Assembly (NCBI GenBank): GCA_029532415.1
Contig: JAQOTA010000067.1
Span: 124,001-188,000 of the forward strand
Source: Marasmius tenuissimus
Lineage: Eukaryota > Basidiomycota > Agaricomycetes > Agaricales > Marasmiaceae
DNA length: 64,000 nucleotides
Direction: 5' to 3'
The translations under genes and the position numbers were made by a program. Numbering within the stretch: position 1 is the stretch's first letter; each line of letters begins with the position of its first letter. Below are positions 33,801 through 45,634 of the stretch, in pieces. The notes beneath the pieces are model-generated. The model had not been told where the DNA came from, did not search any database, and saw only the letters and a list, made by a program, of their open reading frames with translations.

Positions 33801-35400
33801 CGTCGTTCAGTTTGGGTGGTGTGGGCGCTTTTTTAGTTTGCTTTCATCCCCCACTCGACATCAAGACCCTCTCAGCTTTTCCTCGGTCGGCTACTAGCCG
33901 GGTAGCGGAGCCAAACTATAGTCCGACGTGATCAAAACTGGAACGAAACCCCTCGAGACCCGATGCTCGTTGCGGCAGGATATATCCTCTCTCACATTCA
34001 GTGCGGCCACTGTTTGACTCGCCTCAGAAACTCGCTTTCTTTCATTAAAACTATCTACCGGTTCCCCTCCAGTGTTTTTGGTGGCTCGTTCATTCTTATT
34101 GCTTGGCAAAACATCTGAGCTGATGTTGTGAGCTCTCAATGAATAATGCCTTGTATTATGCGAACATCGGGAGACGAAGCTAATTTTTCCGCTATCGGTG
34201 GAAACCAGATCAACCACCCGAGCGACAGTGTCTTGGATCGAACGGCTCGAGGCTTGGACTCTTGGTACACCAGAAGCGCGATGTGAGCACGAGCAACCGC
34301 TATTTTAGAGCTCATAAAGGTTGGGACTGAAGTCCTAGTGTTGGTCGTACTCATAGGGACGATCTTCGTAAGTCTTCACACAAATTTCTCCTCCCAGCAA
34401 CCAAATTCTTTCTTGGGGTCTCAGTAGGCTCCCCAACACATCAACATGGTAGGATTATGAAGACAGTTCATCGCTCTGACTCTCGAGTTGATCTGAAGGA
34501 GCAGGGATCGAAATCTTCCAAATCAGCGGTCAGCGAGTTTTTTCGTGGCTCCGATTTCCCACGGAATGACGTACCGAAGTATTAGTGAACGCATCTCTGA
34601 TCCAGCCCCCAAGTAGTTGAACATCCACACTAACTTCATTATCTACCCTTGCTCAAACCTCTCGTTGTTCGTCTCTGGTTTTTGCTCACTATGTCACTTG
34701 CTTATCACGCAGCACATTAACCATTGGTTTCTTACCCTTCGAACATCTCATCGGAGAAGATAAAGGTATAACGCCCAGAGACAAATGAGGTTATGTGGGT
34801 CCTATGAATCCGAGAGAAGGCAAACGTGCACCTCCGAGACAGATGGTGAGGTAAGTCGGTCCTACTTCAGGCTCGTCGGAAAAAACCCTCTTGGGGTGAT
34901 CAAAGCATATAATAACAGGTAATTCTCGTCAAAGAATCTGGCAAAGGGTTTTGAATGCTCATTCGGGGGTATCAGCTTGTCTTTTGGCTATTACTGGACA
35001 CCAGCCGCACGCTGTCATCACAAGCTATATTTCTCCCTGAAGGTCAATTTAGCTGAGGACCACTTGAAGTCTTCGATCCAATCTTACGGATTCGAGAATG
35101 ACTCCGTTGGGAATACCCCTTGACAGACAAGCAAGGTCGCTATCAATGTATCAAAGTTGTCATTGATAGAATCAAGTGCTGCTCATCTTTTCCCCATTAC
35201 CGCCACTCTGATATCTCGCTCACAGCACAATGGCGCCGGCGTCAGCTCACCAGCTACGATCTCCCGTCTCTAGCGCCCCGGAGGTTATGATTTTGTGGGT
35301 ATTCGCTGTTTGCTCACTTTTAATTCTGTTCTGTTCATATGTTTGGTTAATGTGGCGGCTCGCTCATATTAGCCGGCACAACAGCAGGAAGACCTCGGTC
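30878..35400. repeat. Block C, copy 1
   Basis: The block corresponds to 60,200-64,000; from about 34,340 to 35,370 the match is very close. It holds part of R1 (about 32,590-32,690), a stretch starting CAGGCGAAGTCCAAATCATGACG (33,781) like the start of block B, and gene-like splice signals such as GTGAG|GTAAGT near 34,852. Frames are short and not consistent between the two copies, so no gene is called. Confidence 0.5.
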
Positions 35401-35614
35401 TATTTGTGATAGTCATGTGAGCTCAATGACTCCGTCGTATTCAAATTGGTGGAGATAACGAGGTCTAAAACAGCATGTAGAACACGAGGCTCTGTTCCCA
35501 GCCTCACATATACAGCTAGTGTGCGAGCGACAGAATGACGTTCTTCCCTTCCCATCATCATCACAAGTTGACCAGCAATCTCCTCATTTTCCCTTCTATT
35601 CTGTGTGGATGGCG

Positions 35615-37930
35615 ATGGTCAATGTCTTTACTGACACCAGAGACATCCAGATTGGCCATAATGCAACCTTCCAAAGTGTAGGCGGCAATTTGACGACGAT
35701 GAATACATATTACAATGATCGAGGGGATACAGTTGTATTGGTGCGTGGGGGCCCTATACTGGTTACCAACATTCTGACTGGAGCATAGTACGGGAATATG
35801 TTCAGAAAGATACTCATGGGCGACATCATTGTGCGGAGGGATGTCTCTTCGCAGGTCCTAGAAGTGGTCGTGGAAAATAAACATCAAGAATCGGATCGTG
35901 GGGAATCACAACGATCCACAGTGATGAGAGTTAGGAAAACCATGCAACACGTTGAGGTAATGGGACTACCCGGAAATTTCACAAGCATAGCAATTGAGAG
36001 ATTAGACGGGACTCAAGAGGGTCTTGAGATTGTAAGCACACTTCATAGAAGTCTGTGTCAGTATCTCATGAGCCATCGCAGATATCAGAGAGAGTATGTA
36101 GGGAGCTGGCATCTCGGCGGTATGTCCAGATACACATACATGGAGTGGTCTTCTAATTTGATCTCAGATCGCCACTTCTCCCCCAGCTGGTTGGAATAGG
36201 CCAGTCCAAGCAGCCGACGTGGATTGTGCATGACGGTAAGTAGGGGTTTTTGGTCGGGGGTTTTATTTGTGGGCACTGAAAAGCAAGTTGAAGAACTGGC
36301 AAATGGGTTGGAATTCATCAATAAGGTGTGGACTGAGGGGAGTAAAGCTGTGTGGCTCTACCTTTGGTATACACAGGTATGTCCACTTTCTGACATCCAA
36401 CGTCTGCTGATGATATTTCTAGAACACCTCGTATGACGCTTTGCGTGTGGATAAGACTCTGACAACACCTGTGAGTGGTTTATTTATAGAACTTGCCCCC
36501 CTAATGATAGAACTGTAGGTTGCGTTCGAGTGGGGTTTTTGGAATTTCAACCTCAAAACCCACACTTGGCAATACGACATCCCTTCCATCTCCCTCTCCC
36601 CACCAAACACCGACACCTCTCTCTCCCCGCTCCACTATCGACCAACCCCACTTCGCCAAGAAACACCTCCCCGACTCGACCCCACCGACATCGTCGCCTG
36701 TGTCGAGAACTAACTCGGCGACTTTTTGCATGCAATTGCGTCATCAGGGGAGACAAGGCACATCGAAGACCTTTCAGAATTCGCACGTCATGGTCTTCTG
36801 ACCTTTGGGGCTGTTGTCGACCGAAACAAGCCTGAAATTCTCGCCCACCTCCCCTCCACTCCCTCGCCTCAATGGCGTTTTGACAACCTCAGCACCGGCG
36901 TTGAAGCCACCTACTCCACTTCCGGTGCGCCCACCTGCCCAGCCATCTTTCTTGTGCTAACTTGTGTAGTACCATCTCGTGTCGATTTCTGCTCTGACCA
37001 GCCCACGGTGAATGTGGAGCTTCACTTCTCCTGGTGCCTTCTGGATCTACTTCAACAACACACTGCCTACCTCGCTCAATCTATTCCTTTTGGCTTTGGG
37101 TGTCATGATCCGGAGAATGACCTGGGCAAGTGCACCTCCATTTCTCGCCAATTCGCCACTGATCTCTATTTCCCTCAGTATTCATTACTGACGTTCGATT
37201 TTCTCTTGTCGGCACAATCCCCAATAACTCCACATCCCCGACCCCCATTCATCTTTTTATCCCTCCGATGCTTATGGAGCATAGAAACGGGATGTTTTCC
37301 ATACATTATCCTCTTCCCAGCTCTCCGTTCTACTGGTCTTTTGACCCGTACGGAAAACATGCGATATCCGAGGAGGATTGGGAGATGAACGGGATTCCCA
37401 GGCTTGGGGTTCTGTCGTGGATTGGCTCGTCGTGGTACAGTGCCGATTACCAGGCAGTAGACGAGTATTTACAAACACGGAACCATGGCTTAGATGGTAG
37501 AATCTATGCATGGGAACGTGGGTATCCCGCATTAGTACCAGGTGAGTTGCAATTCTTGTTTATGTATCGGAGTCCCCGGGTCGTCGGCTCATTTCTGAGG
37601 CCTCAGGTGATCCTTTTGAAGCTGCAGCCTGTAACTCAAACGAGTCAAGTATAGATAGAAATTTGAACCACGTATTCTCAACAGGTAAGTGGCAGCTAGT
37701 ATCGGAGAACCATTGATTCATTACCCTCTGTCGTCTTCAAAGATACTGTCCCTCGCCCTCGGATACGACCCAAAACAAATCCCCGAATAATCAGGTACAT
37801 TCAGATCATCAAGACCACCGGAAAATCATCTCGGGGGCTCATGCGATCGACTGGGAGGTCCAGGCCGGGTTCTTCAGCTTTGGCTAACCGAGCGCGACCA
37901 AACAGATCCAGGACAAGGAGAAGGTTGTAG
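35615..37930 (+). pseudogene. Family A copy 3 (one nonsense codon)
   Basis: Exons: 35,615-35,740, 35,789-36,093, 36,168-36,235, 36,288-36,376, 36,423-36,470, 36,519-36,924, 36,970-37,125, 37,179-37,541, 37,607-37,684 and 37,743-37,930 (stop TAG). This copy alone keeps an intact GTAAGT donor at 36,236, so the exon pair around PTWIVHD|VEELANG is joined by splicing. The GC-AG intron is 37,126-37,178 (GCAAGT). The frame is open except for TAA at 36,711-36,713, where copies 1, 4 and 5 have CAA. Its last exon encodes an Arg-rich tail (PRPRIRPKTNPR...SRTRRRL) different from that of copies 0, 1 and 5. A single C-to-T change separates it from an open gene, so sequencing error or recent inactivation are both possible. 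Confidence 0.8.
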
Positions 37931-38119
37931 TATACGTACACACAGCTCTCGTGTTATGTTTGTTCTCTTTGCCTAATTGACTCCGTGACTGCTTCTTTCC
38001 AGACTCGCGCCTCATTCCACCTTGGTTGCAATTACCCGCATCTGATTCCCATTCGATCCAGCCCTATTATCTGAGTTCATTGAGACTAGATCGGGATAAG
38101 GACCCTCGAAGTTTCGAAA

Positions 38120-40184
38120 ATTAATCATAACCATGGCTCTGGGAATACGAACTCCCAATCAAGCAGAAAGGTTTGCCTCTCGCGTATATGGCTAAAGGGG
38201 GAGGCTCATAACGTCCGAGCTCATAAAGAGACGACCATATCTCGCCACACGGTTGCTGTAAATAGGGGGCCAAATCTTGCACAGAGTCACAGAATAATCG
38301 GGTTTGATTCGGTACCCGAAGCAACCTGAGAGGTTTTCCTTTCGAATATAACTCGGCAATTTGTAGGTGACATTAGCACTCTCGAAGAACAGACTTTGTG
38401 AAAAAGACAATACGGCACCTTGGGTGGTGGTATTACCAAATTGAAGATGAACCAATACTAATTCTGCCATTTCACGATTCTTTGAATGTTGAGCGTTTAC
38501 CGCCCGATTGCCTCACCCACCAGTAATGCCCGCCGAACGCAAGGTTAAGTCGTCAGTGAAGGAGGGAAGGTATTTACCAACCTATGAGTCAACTCTCGCG
38601 TGAGCCGTGGAAATCATCCTCAAGACTACCTATCACACGAGCCGAGCGTCAGCTTAGCCATAAGGGATCGTTGTAGGGTATTTTGGATCGAAGGAGGTAG
38701 GTTAGTGACGGGATTGATTCGTATCTGCGCGATTGAACGCTCGGGACATCTCGTACCTGTGTCATTTGTGGTTGTGTTCCAGATGATGAGAAAGATAGTT
38801 GATATACGAGACGCCGACCGAATATCACTGTTGGAGGTTTATCGTGATGATTGCCCCCCGAATTTCACGAATTTGTTTCATACGCAGCCAAAATAAACAA
38901 AGTGGTCAGCGGATGTAACGACCAAAAGTCACGAAATCATAACACACACGTCCTGCATTTCCGGAGCGAGTCTCGGTTGTGGATAAGCCATACACGTAAA
39001 AGTTGGATTCTGACCCGCGAAAAATAAACCTGCATTGGTAGACGGAATAGGTAACGATGCTGAATCTTATTTGCCGTCAGCTCTTTGTATTCAGGAGCCA
39101 TTTGGGGCAGATTCCTCTCTGCTGGCTACAGAGAGTGAATCTGGAAACACAAAGCATAAGTACAACGCAGGAATAAAAGCCTCGGGTACGTACTGTTTGA
39201 ATTGCCTTGCTCGCAACCAGTTTTGATTTGTTGCCATCTGTTCCGAACCGTCTTCCCCCGTTGTTCTTGTACCTTTTCAGCGTCAGCAAATGTTCAAATA
39301 TCTTTGTGTGGATTGGTTACTAGAGAGAAACTTGACGGGGCGAGAATGCAAGTAAAGAACTCCGAGCGAAGAAAGACAAACAATGACTAAGGATCCTTGC
39401 TCCTCGTGAGTGTCTCGAACAAAGCTGAGCCCAGATCGTGATCCATTGAGAGCTGCAAGCTAGTGCTATGGATTGAGAAGAAGATGGGGCTTGTTCCATC
39501 CTGACAATGATTCTGGACTATTCTTTCCAGAGCCGATAGTATACAGGAAGTGGGCGCGAGCCATCCCATGTTTATCTGGCACGGCCAAAGTTCGTCAACC
39601 ACCGGAGTTCTGAATATGATCAAATCAGACTATTATCAGCCCGCGAGACATGAATGGATCACGTACCTGGTCCCATCACCGTTTCTTATACATCCTCTAG
39701 TTGGAACGTAGCCAGCCCCGGGACTAGACCACCCTTGTCCTCTGACCGAGTTCTCATATGTGATAAGAATGCCGACGCCGACAAAACTGAGACTCTGTCG
39801 GCAATTCGGTCTACTGCCATTTGCTTTCGTGGTGGGCTCATACGAGCTAATGACTCTAGTTCCCAATAACCAAACCTCATCCTGCTGTGATTCTACCTCT
39901 CATACGAGTAGTTCGTCGTCAGAACCAGAGTCTGAAGAATCAAGTGAATGAGCATGATAGCCCGTCGCGAGGAACTCTAGGACAGTATCTCCAAGTGTGG
40001 GCAATATAGATAATCCGCGATATGGCGAAGGTGAATTATGTGTGGAAAAAAGAGAGCAAGGAATGAGTGAGCGGACTACGGTCGTACAGTTTGGATGGGT
40101 CGAACGGTGACTATATGTAGCTACACAAGTCAGTGTGCACCCATCTACACGTGATCGAGAAACCTGTGTATCAGCTCTCCGCAT
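38120..40184 (-). pseudogene. D segment, copy 1: probable minus-strand gene or gene remnant
   Basis: Read on the minus strand, an ATG at 40,184 opens a frame with SILPTLGDTVLEFLATGYHA. Further on, GGGACCAG|GTACGTG...TATTCAG|AACTCC (intron about 39,607-39,663) is a clean intron joining GTR to TPVVDELWPCQINMGWL. A later frame (38,470 downward) has AELVLVHLQFG. The same three landmarks and the intron occur in the D segment at 48,060-50,041, in the same order, with many silent-looking differences. No known domain was recognised and frame breaks occur in both copies. Coding status is likely but unproven. The exon set is incomplete. Confidence 0.4.
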
Positions 40185-40409
40185 GTTCGAGACGTTCGCT
40201 CAAATAAGACTGAGTGATATCTAGGAGGAAAGCTTCAGTCAAAACCGCCTAAGATCAGGTGAGAAAAAGGCATGCTGGGTCCTCATTAAGAATACCGGTC
40301 CAGGGAAATTGTGATGGCTCATTCTCTATGCCCCACATAGTGCCGTGGTTTGTCATTTGCATCTAGGATGCTTCTTCACAGGTCCATTAGAGGTAAGCAC
40401 TGATTATCA

Positions 40410-42000
40410 GTGGGAGAAGCGAGGAGAACACTGCCTCCAACTTGAAATGCTTAGCCTTGGTCAAACCATCTCACAGTATATTCATAAAATCGTGAGGATC
40501 AATCCCGCTTATCACTTTAGAATGAATCTTAATGATAACAGTGCCCGACTGAGAGAAACAGTGTCACAATGGCGGTGGTGAAAAATACCCGGCAAAAGCT
40601 CAGAATACCACTGGTGCTAATCCGAAGGGTTGAGTGTCAGTAAATAGTCAATCTGGAACACCAACTAACCAAAAAAACTTATTTGTAGCGCTTGTGAGAT
40701 TTTAGGTCAATGAAAAGCGGATTACAGTTTCTGAATAGAGGAAGCGGCCAGGGGCACGGTAAGCGAAAACCGTACCTTAAGCACTGGAGCTCTGAGCCAA
40801 CCTCGTCCCACAATCATCCTTGGTATCCTTACGCGTGAGTGGGTACTGACAGGGAGTTGACGTAGGTTATCGTAGACTGAGTTGATATAGACCTCAAGGA
40901 TGTACTATAGGCCCTCACCTAGTTGGCCACCCCTGGGAAGTTGGCCACTTGGGTTCCACACAGCTGTCATTGTGTTCTGGTCACTCAAAGCTAGTCACGT
41001 AGTGTACATTCAATCTATACCGACCTGTAGAAACCACCTGAGTGTGATTCAGTGAGTTTGGACCAGGGTGTGGCCGGAAAAATCCGGGAAAGTCAGCAAA
41101 TTACGTGATTTCTTAGCCGTCGCAGTAGTTCACTGAGAGAATTATGATGCACTTCATCTGTATATCTATCTCCAGAAGCTCAACATCAATGGATGTGCCT
41201 TCCAGCAAGAGATATGAGCAGGTTATCCGTCACCGTGGCCTATTTTCCTTCGTATATGATAGAATTTCTGGCGGCGTCTATTTTGTACCCACGCCATCTG
41301 CCATATTCACGACGGCCTACCTGGCTTATCACCCAGTCCCGTGGGCATCCGCACTGGACAAATACCTTTTCTAGTTGGTTATATAGCTTTTTAGGACTAT
41401 GTTAATTGCCCTGTGAAGCTCTAGTGTCAATAATGTGTGCTATTAGCCTGGGGCCGGTTCCCCACACAGGATGCCCGCGAACGACCGGTATCTGATATCG
41501 GTATGTACTTGATACATCTTTTTAACACTCTTGAACCTTAAATTGAACCTAAATACATTGCTTTTGACCTATATTGGGGGTTACAGTGACCAACATCCGT
41601 GAATACTCACAACTGGCCAACTACCCCATTTTGCCAAAAATTGGACTCGCGTCAGCAAAGCGATCATTTCTTGACCGGCACAAAACCCAAGCTCATGAAA
41701 CTCATATGGTATGGACTTCAGATGTCCAAAAGTACTGTCAAAACCTTCGCCGCCCAAGTGTAACTGAGTTTACCAAAATAACAGCGTCAAACCGCTTACC
41801 TGGCCAACTTCCCGAAAATTATTAGTAGTGACTCGGTGAGTTCCATGGAAAAAGAGGGTTTGACCAGACAACAGAAGCCAATACGAACCAATGCTCGGCT
41901 CACTCGGGTGCAAAGTAAACAATTCGAAGATCAACATAGATAGCAAGGACATCGGGCATTGCGACAATCAGTATCTGAGGACAGAAAGTAAACCCAGGAG
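40410..42000. other. Single-copy spacer with AGTTGGCCA motifs
   Basis: This stretch is absent at the matching junction near 50,250, where the D segment joins block A directly. It contains an R1-end fragment (40,590-40,640). Near its two sides are copies of AGTTGGCCA in opposite orientation (about 40,921 and 40,937 on the plus strand; about 41,615 and 41,801 on the minus strand), which might be ends of a decayed transposon. No gene is supported. Confidence 0.35.
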
Positions 42001-43400
42001 AAGATCTTCACTCAACCAAGAACTGAGGTCATCTGCACCCTCAAGCGTCTCGAGCGTCGTGACTCCCTAACCAAATTGTGAGCCATCTTGTTTGCTGAAG
42101 AATTAGTGAAATTCACAATCTTCCGCAGACAAATTGGCCCAAAAGTTTCTGGAGGGACAAGACTCAACTATCTCTGCTTTTGCTCCGGCACAGTCTACCA
42201 ACATCTACTGTACCTCTGTGATAAGCAGCGTTTACCGAATGCTCCATTCCTACATCAGAATGTAACTGATGCACCCTTGAGCCAGGACCTCTCGATGTAC
42301 GGAGCGGGATTCGATTGACTCGATCGTGAGCCCGCTACGAATGTGGTGCAACAAGTAGAGATCGGGTAGAGCATAGAGAGATTGGAAGGGCGTCCGTGAA
42401 TATAAAAGAGTTGTGCTTCTTGGCAGGTGAGTACGGTGCATTTCCTTTCAGTTTATTGCCTGAGTGATTTTTTTCCTGGTGCTGACATGTCGCCCGGTCT
42501 GTTTATCATGAATGCCCGACATCTTTGAATCTTTACCACGTACAGTTCCGTCGTTAACCGTTCCAGGGCGGCCACGCACTTGGTTGCCTGGTGCTGAACA
42601 ACGTCAAAGGTCTATCTTTCAGGTCATCTCGTTGTCGTATCTGGGCTGATGACCCCCGTGTTAAGCCAACCTCGGAATGTCAGGGAGCTTTGTCAGGCTA
42701 AAAAATGCAATGAAAGTGGAGAACAAAAGGAATGCGCATCATCAGCGTTTAACAACGTTTACCTTGACTTTGTCGTGCCACAACCTACTTGCTCCTCGAA
42801 CTTCCCTTGGCCCCCTCCGAATCTCTGCATTCGATACCCTTCCTACGTCGGATGCGTCATAGTCTTCGGCGGCCTCGATTCAATCAGATTTGAAAACAGC
42901 GATTTTACCGCTTCACAAGTGCGCCAATGCTAAAGCGGTAATGTCTCAAATTCAGGTCCCCTCCTTCTCAGTATAGCTGACTAATTCCTGAGTACGCGGA
43001 TTATCGGGGAGCGGTGGCGGGAGATAACATTCAGTTCGGGTTGGAGACGACACAAGGTTGGCGTCTATCTTCTCATATTGGTTCCTGTGCTTATGAGCAT
43101 ACCCCACAGTGTAGCAACGGACGTATCAAATGTCGGTTGAAATCCACAGTAATGTTTTCACTAGCCTCTCGGGGCAGGGTTACTTGCATTGACCTATTGG
43201 GAGGTCAACGAGGGTCAACGCCGAGAGGTTGAACTTGTTGCCGGGACAATGTGTTGTGAATGATCTCCGAGGTATGCTCACCACTTTTCAAGCTCATGTG
43301 TTTCGCTCTCATGACTTTGTTGCAGCGAATTCATGTCGAATCTCTGAGCTTCGGCATTGTGAGGCCTAAATCTGTCTGAGACCTGTTATATTCCATCAAT
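42000..43400 (+). other. Block B, copy 3: gene-like exons, degraded
   Basis: The sequence matches block B at 16.1-17.7 kb, for example GACAAATTGGCC near 42,128 and TTGGCAGGTGAGTACGGTGCATTTCC near 42,420. An open stretch near 43,140-43,230 (TVMFSLASRGRVTCID) is shared with 17,473 and 50,492, and a donor-like GTATGC follows in two of them. No complete gene can be drawn. Confidence 0.4.
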
Positions 43401-45493
43401 GCCAAAGATCTTGAGACTCACTCAGATCTTTCACGATGCGATCCATGAGAGAGATATCGCGCTCTTGTCTATCTCGTTGGCCTCTTTGATGGCCTCTGCG
43501 AAACACTGCTTGTGGTATCGCCGGTCATCGTTTTTCTTTTTTTTTCAATCTCAATCGCACATATTCAGCGTGGGTTGGGTTGAGAAGCTTCATGTTTTAA
43601 TGAAGCCCAAGGCTCGACATCATATCAATGTACCACTTATCTGGGTACCTTTTGTACCCCAGATGTAGAAATAAGGGAGGATGTTGTCAAGCTTTCTCGA
43701 GCGTAAACTACAAAGGCCTCCATTGCTCTCCTGGTCTCCTCCGAAAGGCGAGTCATCTGCCGCACAATTTGCAAACTCTACAGCCGAGCCTGGCTCATTC
43801 GGGTACGTCTCCTCCCCTACTCGCCCGTTGGAGGGTTTTCAAAGAAAAAGAATCCTGTTCAGTCTCTTACATTCAGGAGCACCACAAACTAAACGTAGAC
43901 CTTCCGCATGTCTTCGCGCCACATATTTTGACTGGCTGCCAATGCTCCTCTTGAGCTACGTTCCCTTTTCTTAGCGGGTAAGTCAGAATCAGGTAAAAGA
44001 GATGTGACTCTCGAATTCACACTCATGAAGCTCTTTCCTCTTGCAAATTTTTCGAGGAAAGTACGGGTGTCGGCAATTTCAAAGGACGTCTGACCGAGTT
44101 CAATCTACATCACTCGTACCAATGACAGTCGAGGTGTTCACTGAAGTTCAAGTTTGTAATCATTTTGTACGGTGACTTCGCGCAATACACGCTCCGTCTA
44201 ACTGAATGGGGAATATAATGATGCATCGAGCGGCAAGTTGAAGCACTGCACGAGCACTAGTCTTGGTGTCAAGCGCGTTGTCTTAGGAAAGTATAGGATG
44301 GAGAGAATGCTAGACCCACCAAGTGCACGAATCGTCATCAATAGAAGTAGCTCAATCCTCCCCCCAAGCTCAATTGAATTCTGATTTGCCCATGCCAGTA
44401 GACCATGAAATTCACCGCTAGAACCCGACGGGAGTGAAGGTTGTAAATAAGTAAAAGAGATTTTTACCTCCCATTGATTCTCGATGAGTCATTTAAACAG
44501 AGTGAGGCTGAGAAGTCAGAGAGTGGTCAGGTGAATAGCATAAGGTTCGACAGGAAGCTCTCGAGCTATTCAAGTCATAACATTCATTGTGCCGCTTCCT
44601 GAGATCTAATCTAGAACCAAATAAAACCGTTGGACCAGTGCCCATCTTAGGCTCTTGTACATACGGAGCAAGCGAGTCCAGACAATGAACGGATGGGATT
44701 ATGTGTCGACTGAAGGCGGTTGTACACCTCCGATGATCAGGTGATCAGGTGAGTCGCTCTCCACCTTGTACTTGCTCGACCAGGCCACGAAAACTGGCCA
44801 CGAAAACTTTTGCGATGGCTAGAGCGGTAGCTTTTCGTCGGGAAAACTGATGAGGTGGTACGGTGTCAATGCACTATAACTAACTAGTCTATTGGGAGTA
44901 CCAACTCGTCTTGTCGGGCCTTCACTTTGCCTTGTTTATCTCACCTAAGGTCACTGTACTTCACAACAGCGCTGTTTCGATTGTGAAGAGGAATTGGTGA
45001 ATAATCTTTGTTAGGAATAACATTGCCCGCTAGATGTGCAACTGGTTGATTTGTCGCTAAATAATGTGGGTCGTTTTTGTCCCATCGCCACCATCCTCGA
45101 ACCTTGTCCCAGCCCACCTGCTTCTACCTCCCGGCTGCAGCGCTTCAGCTGGTACGTGGGGTACCATATGGCTTTCGTGTATGTTCGTTATCTGCTTACT
45201 TTCATTCGAGTTCTAATCGGTCGGAACGTTTGGGTTGATATGGCGGTGCTCATATCAGCCGGCACAACAGCAAAAAGATTAGGCATCATGAAGACCAACT
45301 TCTGATAGTCATGTGAGCCCAATGGGTTCGTCGTATTGGTGGACATAACAAGGTCCATTACAGCATCTGGAACACGAGGCTTGATAACCAGCCTCACATA
45401 TGCAGCTCGTGCACGAGCGACAAAGCGATGTTCTTCCCTTCCCTCTGCCATCACTAGCAACGATTGTCCCGGTTTGATTCTTTGTGGATGGCA
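43401..45493. repeat. Upstream duplicated segment of family A copy 4
   Basis: This is the duplicate of 17,741-19,817, with few differences in its right half. A 13-base direct duplication (GGCCACGAAAACT) near 44,783-44,808 is specific to this copy. The pyrimidine tract before the start codon (about 45,431-45,450) is conserved. Confidence 0.6.
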
Positions 45494-45634
45494 ATGAATA
45501 ATGTCTTGACTGACGCCAGAGACATCCACATCGGCCACAATGCAACTATACAAAGCGTGAGCGGCAATTTGACGACAACAAATACATATTACAATGATCG
45601 AGGGGACACAGTAGAATTGGTATGTGGAGGCCAT
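45188..45634 (-). CDS. Antisense open frame upstream of family A copy 4 (doubtful)
   Basis: This 148-codon frame is the duplicate of the one at 19,512-19,958 with a few residue changes. It lies over the promoter and exon 1 of copy 4 on the opposite strand. No domain was recognised. It may be a chance frame preserved because the duplication is young. Confidence 0.25.
   Translation of the reverse strand: MASTYQFYCVPSIIVICICCRQIAAHALYSCIVADVDVSGVSQDIIHCHPQRIKPGQSLLVMAEGREEHRFVARARAAYVRLVIKPRVPDAVMDLVMSTNTTNPLGSHDYQKLVFMMPNLFAVVPADMSTAISTQTFRPIRTRMKVSR

Noticed and set aside
36085..36321. Minus-strand open frames inside family A copies (for example 36,085-36,321, 53,338-53,547)
   Set aside because: They lie opposite well-supported exons and introns and do not share splice logic or motifs.
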